NCBI RefSeq assembly: GCF_000344685.1
Contig: NW_006920417.1
Span: 186,001-250,000, forward strand
Origin: Gloeophyllum trabeum ATCC 11539
Lineage: Eukaryota; Basidiomycota; Agaricomycetes; Gloeophyllales; Gloeophyllaceae
Reading direction: 5' to 3'
Length of the DNA: 64,000 nucleotides
In this document: one piece after another, positions 61,284 to 64,000 of the stretch
Numbering within the stretch: position 1 is the stretch's first letter
How the letters are laid out: each line of letters opens with the position of its first letter
Program-made: the position numbers and the translations under genes
The notes under the pieces: generated by a model
The model's database searches: none
What the model was told of the DNA's origin: nothing
Seen by the model: the letters and a program-made list of their open reading frames with translations, nothing else

Positions 61284-64000
61284 TCATTCCTCTTCGAGGG
61301 GCTTCCCGAGCACTTCCGCTAGTCTCTCCTTGACGCTCCCCTTCCTAGCCGGGTCGCGCTCCGTAAAGTCCCATGCCAGGAATCTGCGGCAGACGGCCTC
61401 CGCCTCTTCGAGATCCGCGCGCTCCGCCTCCGTCATGTCCTCGTCAAGCAACTTTCCCAACGAATGGGTCGAGAGGAGCTGTCTGCACAAGGAGATAGTG
61501 AGATCTCGGGTTGTGAGGAACGGGAAGACGCCACCAGACGCACGTCACGTATTGTGCTCTCTGCACTACTCGACGGGGAACACCGAATATTTCGGCGCAT
61601 TTCGCGGCATGGGAATCGAGCGCGAGTCCCTGGGCAACTCTAGCAGAAAACACAGGGTTCAATGCATCCGCTCTCCAGAGAGGTGACTTTGATACCTATA
61701 AAGATACGTAATCTTCTCTCCAGGACCAACCATTCTTAAATCCTGGGTGTCCTCGTCCTTGGTCTCGTCCGGCGTTCCTGCTTCGAGGATCTCACCGCTG
61801 CTGGAAGTGATCATGACCTGCATGTGGACAAAGGTGATAGGAAGGGAGTGGGGATCCAGCAGATTCTCGGCGAACAGCTCGTGGAAGTGCGTCGTCGCCA
61901 GTACTTTAGGACAATCAGCGCCAGAGTTGATGAAGTGCTTTAGGACGCCGTAGAGCAGCCCAGCGCCGTCTAGAGATCGGAGAACAAGCCAAGGAGAGAC
62001 GTCCGCAGTGTCGAAATATGGAGTCCAGAGTCGCAAGAAAAAAAGGAGAGAACAAGTAAAGATTGGTCATTCAGATATCGTCCAGAACGAAGGAGCAAGA
62101 GAAGAAGTATCACGAGCCTGTATGGACAGTCCCTTTGCCAAACTCATCTAGCAGTATTAAGGATCGGCTGGTACAATTCCGGAGAGCCACAGACACTTGG
62201 TTGAGGTCGATCATAAAAGCAGATTGGACCTAGCAGAGAAGAAGATAGATACTCAGCCGAACGAGCATAGGCAAGGTCATGATTACTCTTGATACAGATT
62301 CTCGCGTCTGGATCCTTGTGAAGACTCCCGAAATACGTGAGAACGCGCGCTATTAGAGCAGGAAAAGTTTACTTTTGTCCGCGACGCCAAGTTTCGCAGC
62401 TTCAGCAGGAACAAAGCTAAGCCACCATTAACACCGGGTCATTCTGCAATAGAACTGATCTCACCATCCAATCTGTTTCGACTGTCAGACCTGCTGGGGT
62501 GTGTCGGATAGAAGAGACCGACGTACTTGTGCCATGTATTGGATCAAGGCCGCCTGTTGTACGGTTAATATTTGATATCTGTTTGATGAAGAAGGATATC
62601 ACATCATACCTGCTTCAGGTAGACGCTCTGTGGGACGTGTTCAGCTGAGGCACTTACAACCCCCCCCCCTCCCCGGAGGTACTCACCTTTCCGCAAGCAT
62701 TTGCGCCCGTGCAGACGAGCACGCTATGCACGCTAGAGCTCTCATCCTCCATTGTATCATCGTCAGATACCTCACTAGTACAACTCGGCACTCCCAAGCC
62801 CAGTCCTCCAACTAGCAGTGTGTCATTGGGCACGAAGGTATCGACAACTTGTTCCTGTAGAGGGTGCCTGGCGTGATATTGGACGTCACAGGAACAGCAC
62901 GATGTGTGGCGGATATGAGACGAACCTTCCCATCTTGATGTCGACTATGTTCTTGTCAGTCATTCGAGGCCGCCGATAGTCGAATGCTCGAGAAGCTTGC
63001 GCGAAAGACAAGAGGCAATCTAGCTCCGCGCAAGTGTCGCACGCTTTAGCCATAATGTCGTAGTGTGGTAAGATCTTCTCCAGCAGCACTTGGACGATCT
63101 CGATTTCCCGGTCTACAGAATACGTCTTTACGTGTCGAATCTGAAGAAACTGATTCTTACCGACGATAGCAGAATGCAAGTCGCCAATGTGAGTATCCAT
63201 GTCTGCCGATGTCTTAGAACTGTCGCTATCCGCACAGAATGGAACGCACCATGCATTTCTTTGGATTTGAAGTATACATGCGCACTAACCCCTATCTCAG
63301 TTCTGAGACCCATTGTGACAGCATTACTCACTCGGAGGAAAACTGGAAAAGGAGCATTAGTCGAATATTATCACTTCCGAAAGTCGCTTGGAACTGACTT
63401 GGAAGCTCCATCCTTCAATCTCAGTGATTTCTTCATTATTCTTCCATTGCTCCAGCATAGGAATACATATCAAGAAGCCTGAGAAAGCACTCGGTCAATA
63501 CAGTCGACGAGCATGCCTTTGAACAGACCTAGTTGTGGGAAGTATACTACGTTCAGGGACGTAGCGTAATCCGGTGGCACTGTATGGCATATCTGTTCGG
63601 CAACCCTTGACTATAGCAAAGTTTCAAAAAGCTGGCAACAGCATAGGCAAGACCGAACGAACCAAGACATCGTCAATCCCATGGTAAATTCTCTTGCGGT
63701 TGTCCAGATCTTCGTCGACATTTGCTCGAACACACACACGGCCGGCACTGGTGGACTCCTCCCAGTCGATCTGAGCGCGTCTGGTCAATACTTACACTGC
63801 GTACAATGCGTTCAAAGACGCACTGTATCGTTGACTAAAGTGCCCACTTCACGAAAGTTGAAGATGTCCAGGGCGGCTATGAGCTGCAGGTCCGTCCATT
63901 AGAAGTGACAGCAAATGGATGAGGATCTCCCATTACCTTCGATACGATGGGCGCCGTTGTTCCCTGATATAGTTCCGATACCGCGTCCCTCAGTAACGCG
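61284..64000 (-). CDS. MSH5: Meiotic MutS homologue MSH5, 5' end outside window
   Basis: Partner of MSH4 in the MutS-gamma clamp that stabilises meiotic crossover intermediates. Only the C-terminal part is present. Exons give [40 protein letters not shown] and [15 protein letters not shown]. The Walker A region is [16 protein letters not shown], split by an intron. Then come [29 protein letters not shown] and the Walker B region [12 protein letters not shown]. Further on are [37 protein letters not shown] and [20 protein letters not shown]. It ends [13 protein letters not shown] with the stop at 61284. The absence of a mismatch-recognition (MutS I) domain in MSH5 cannot be checked here. The gene continues past position 64000; the exon at the right edge encodes [19 protein letters not shown]. 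Confidence 0.94.
62660..62669. repeat. Homopolymer C10
   Basis: Ten cytosines on the plus strand in an intron of MSH5, followed by TCCCC. Likely length-variable. Confidence 0.7.

Overview
The window is nuclear DNA from a filamentous basidiomycete. Genes are dense and split by many short introns, mostly about 42-60 nt with GT(A/G)-AG ends. GC-rich third positions mark the exons, and the recognisable proteins have Agaricomycete-style sequences. A polypore-like relative is my guess and is not proven. I recognise about 27 protein-coding genes. Two run off the window: a CSC1/OSCA-type channel on the left and MSH5 on the right. I saw no rRNA, tRNA, CRISPR array or intact transposon.

Layout, left to right: CSC1-like channel (-, partial), NDUFS4 (-), Rictor/Tsc11 of TORC2 (+), small secreted protein (-), proteasome ATPase RPT5 (-), EAF6 (+), exosome RRP40 (-), VPS37 (+), a 3.3-kb gene-poor stretch, MCM1/SRF-type MADS factor (-), Red1/ZFC3H1-type zinc-finger protein (-), G-patch protein (+), vWA protein (-), GEM1/Miro (-), F-box protein (+), SH3-RasGEF of the CDC25 type (-), NiCoT nickel/cobalt transporter (+), metacaspase (-), wax-synthase-like MBOAT protein (+), SAM-dependent methyltransferase (-), CDC37 (+), NCA2 (-), CTK2-type cyclin (+), two tandem dimeric-barrel (ABM-like) paralogues (-, -), mitochondrial phosphate carrier MIR1 (+), MSH5 (-, partial).

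The genes form no operon or biosynthetic cluster. They are mostly housekeeping functions: growth signalling (TORC2, RasGEF, CDC37, MCM1), mitochondrial biology (NDUFS4, GEM1, NCA2, MIR1), nuclear RNA decay (RRP40, Red1-like), protein turnover and sorting (RPT5, F-box, VPS37) and meiosis (MSH5). The clearest structural theme is head-to-head pairing. Ten divergent pairs share short promoter regions, down to 81 bp between the NCA2 and CTK2 start codons. A second theme is three independent GC-AG introns, in EAF6, CDC37 and MIR1, each supported by conserved protein sequence across the junction. I found no convincing new system. The most open items are the gene-poor region at 16.0-19.3 kb, with an 11-bp inverted repeat and a possible small membrane-protein gene, and the tandem ABM paralogues.
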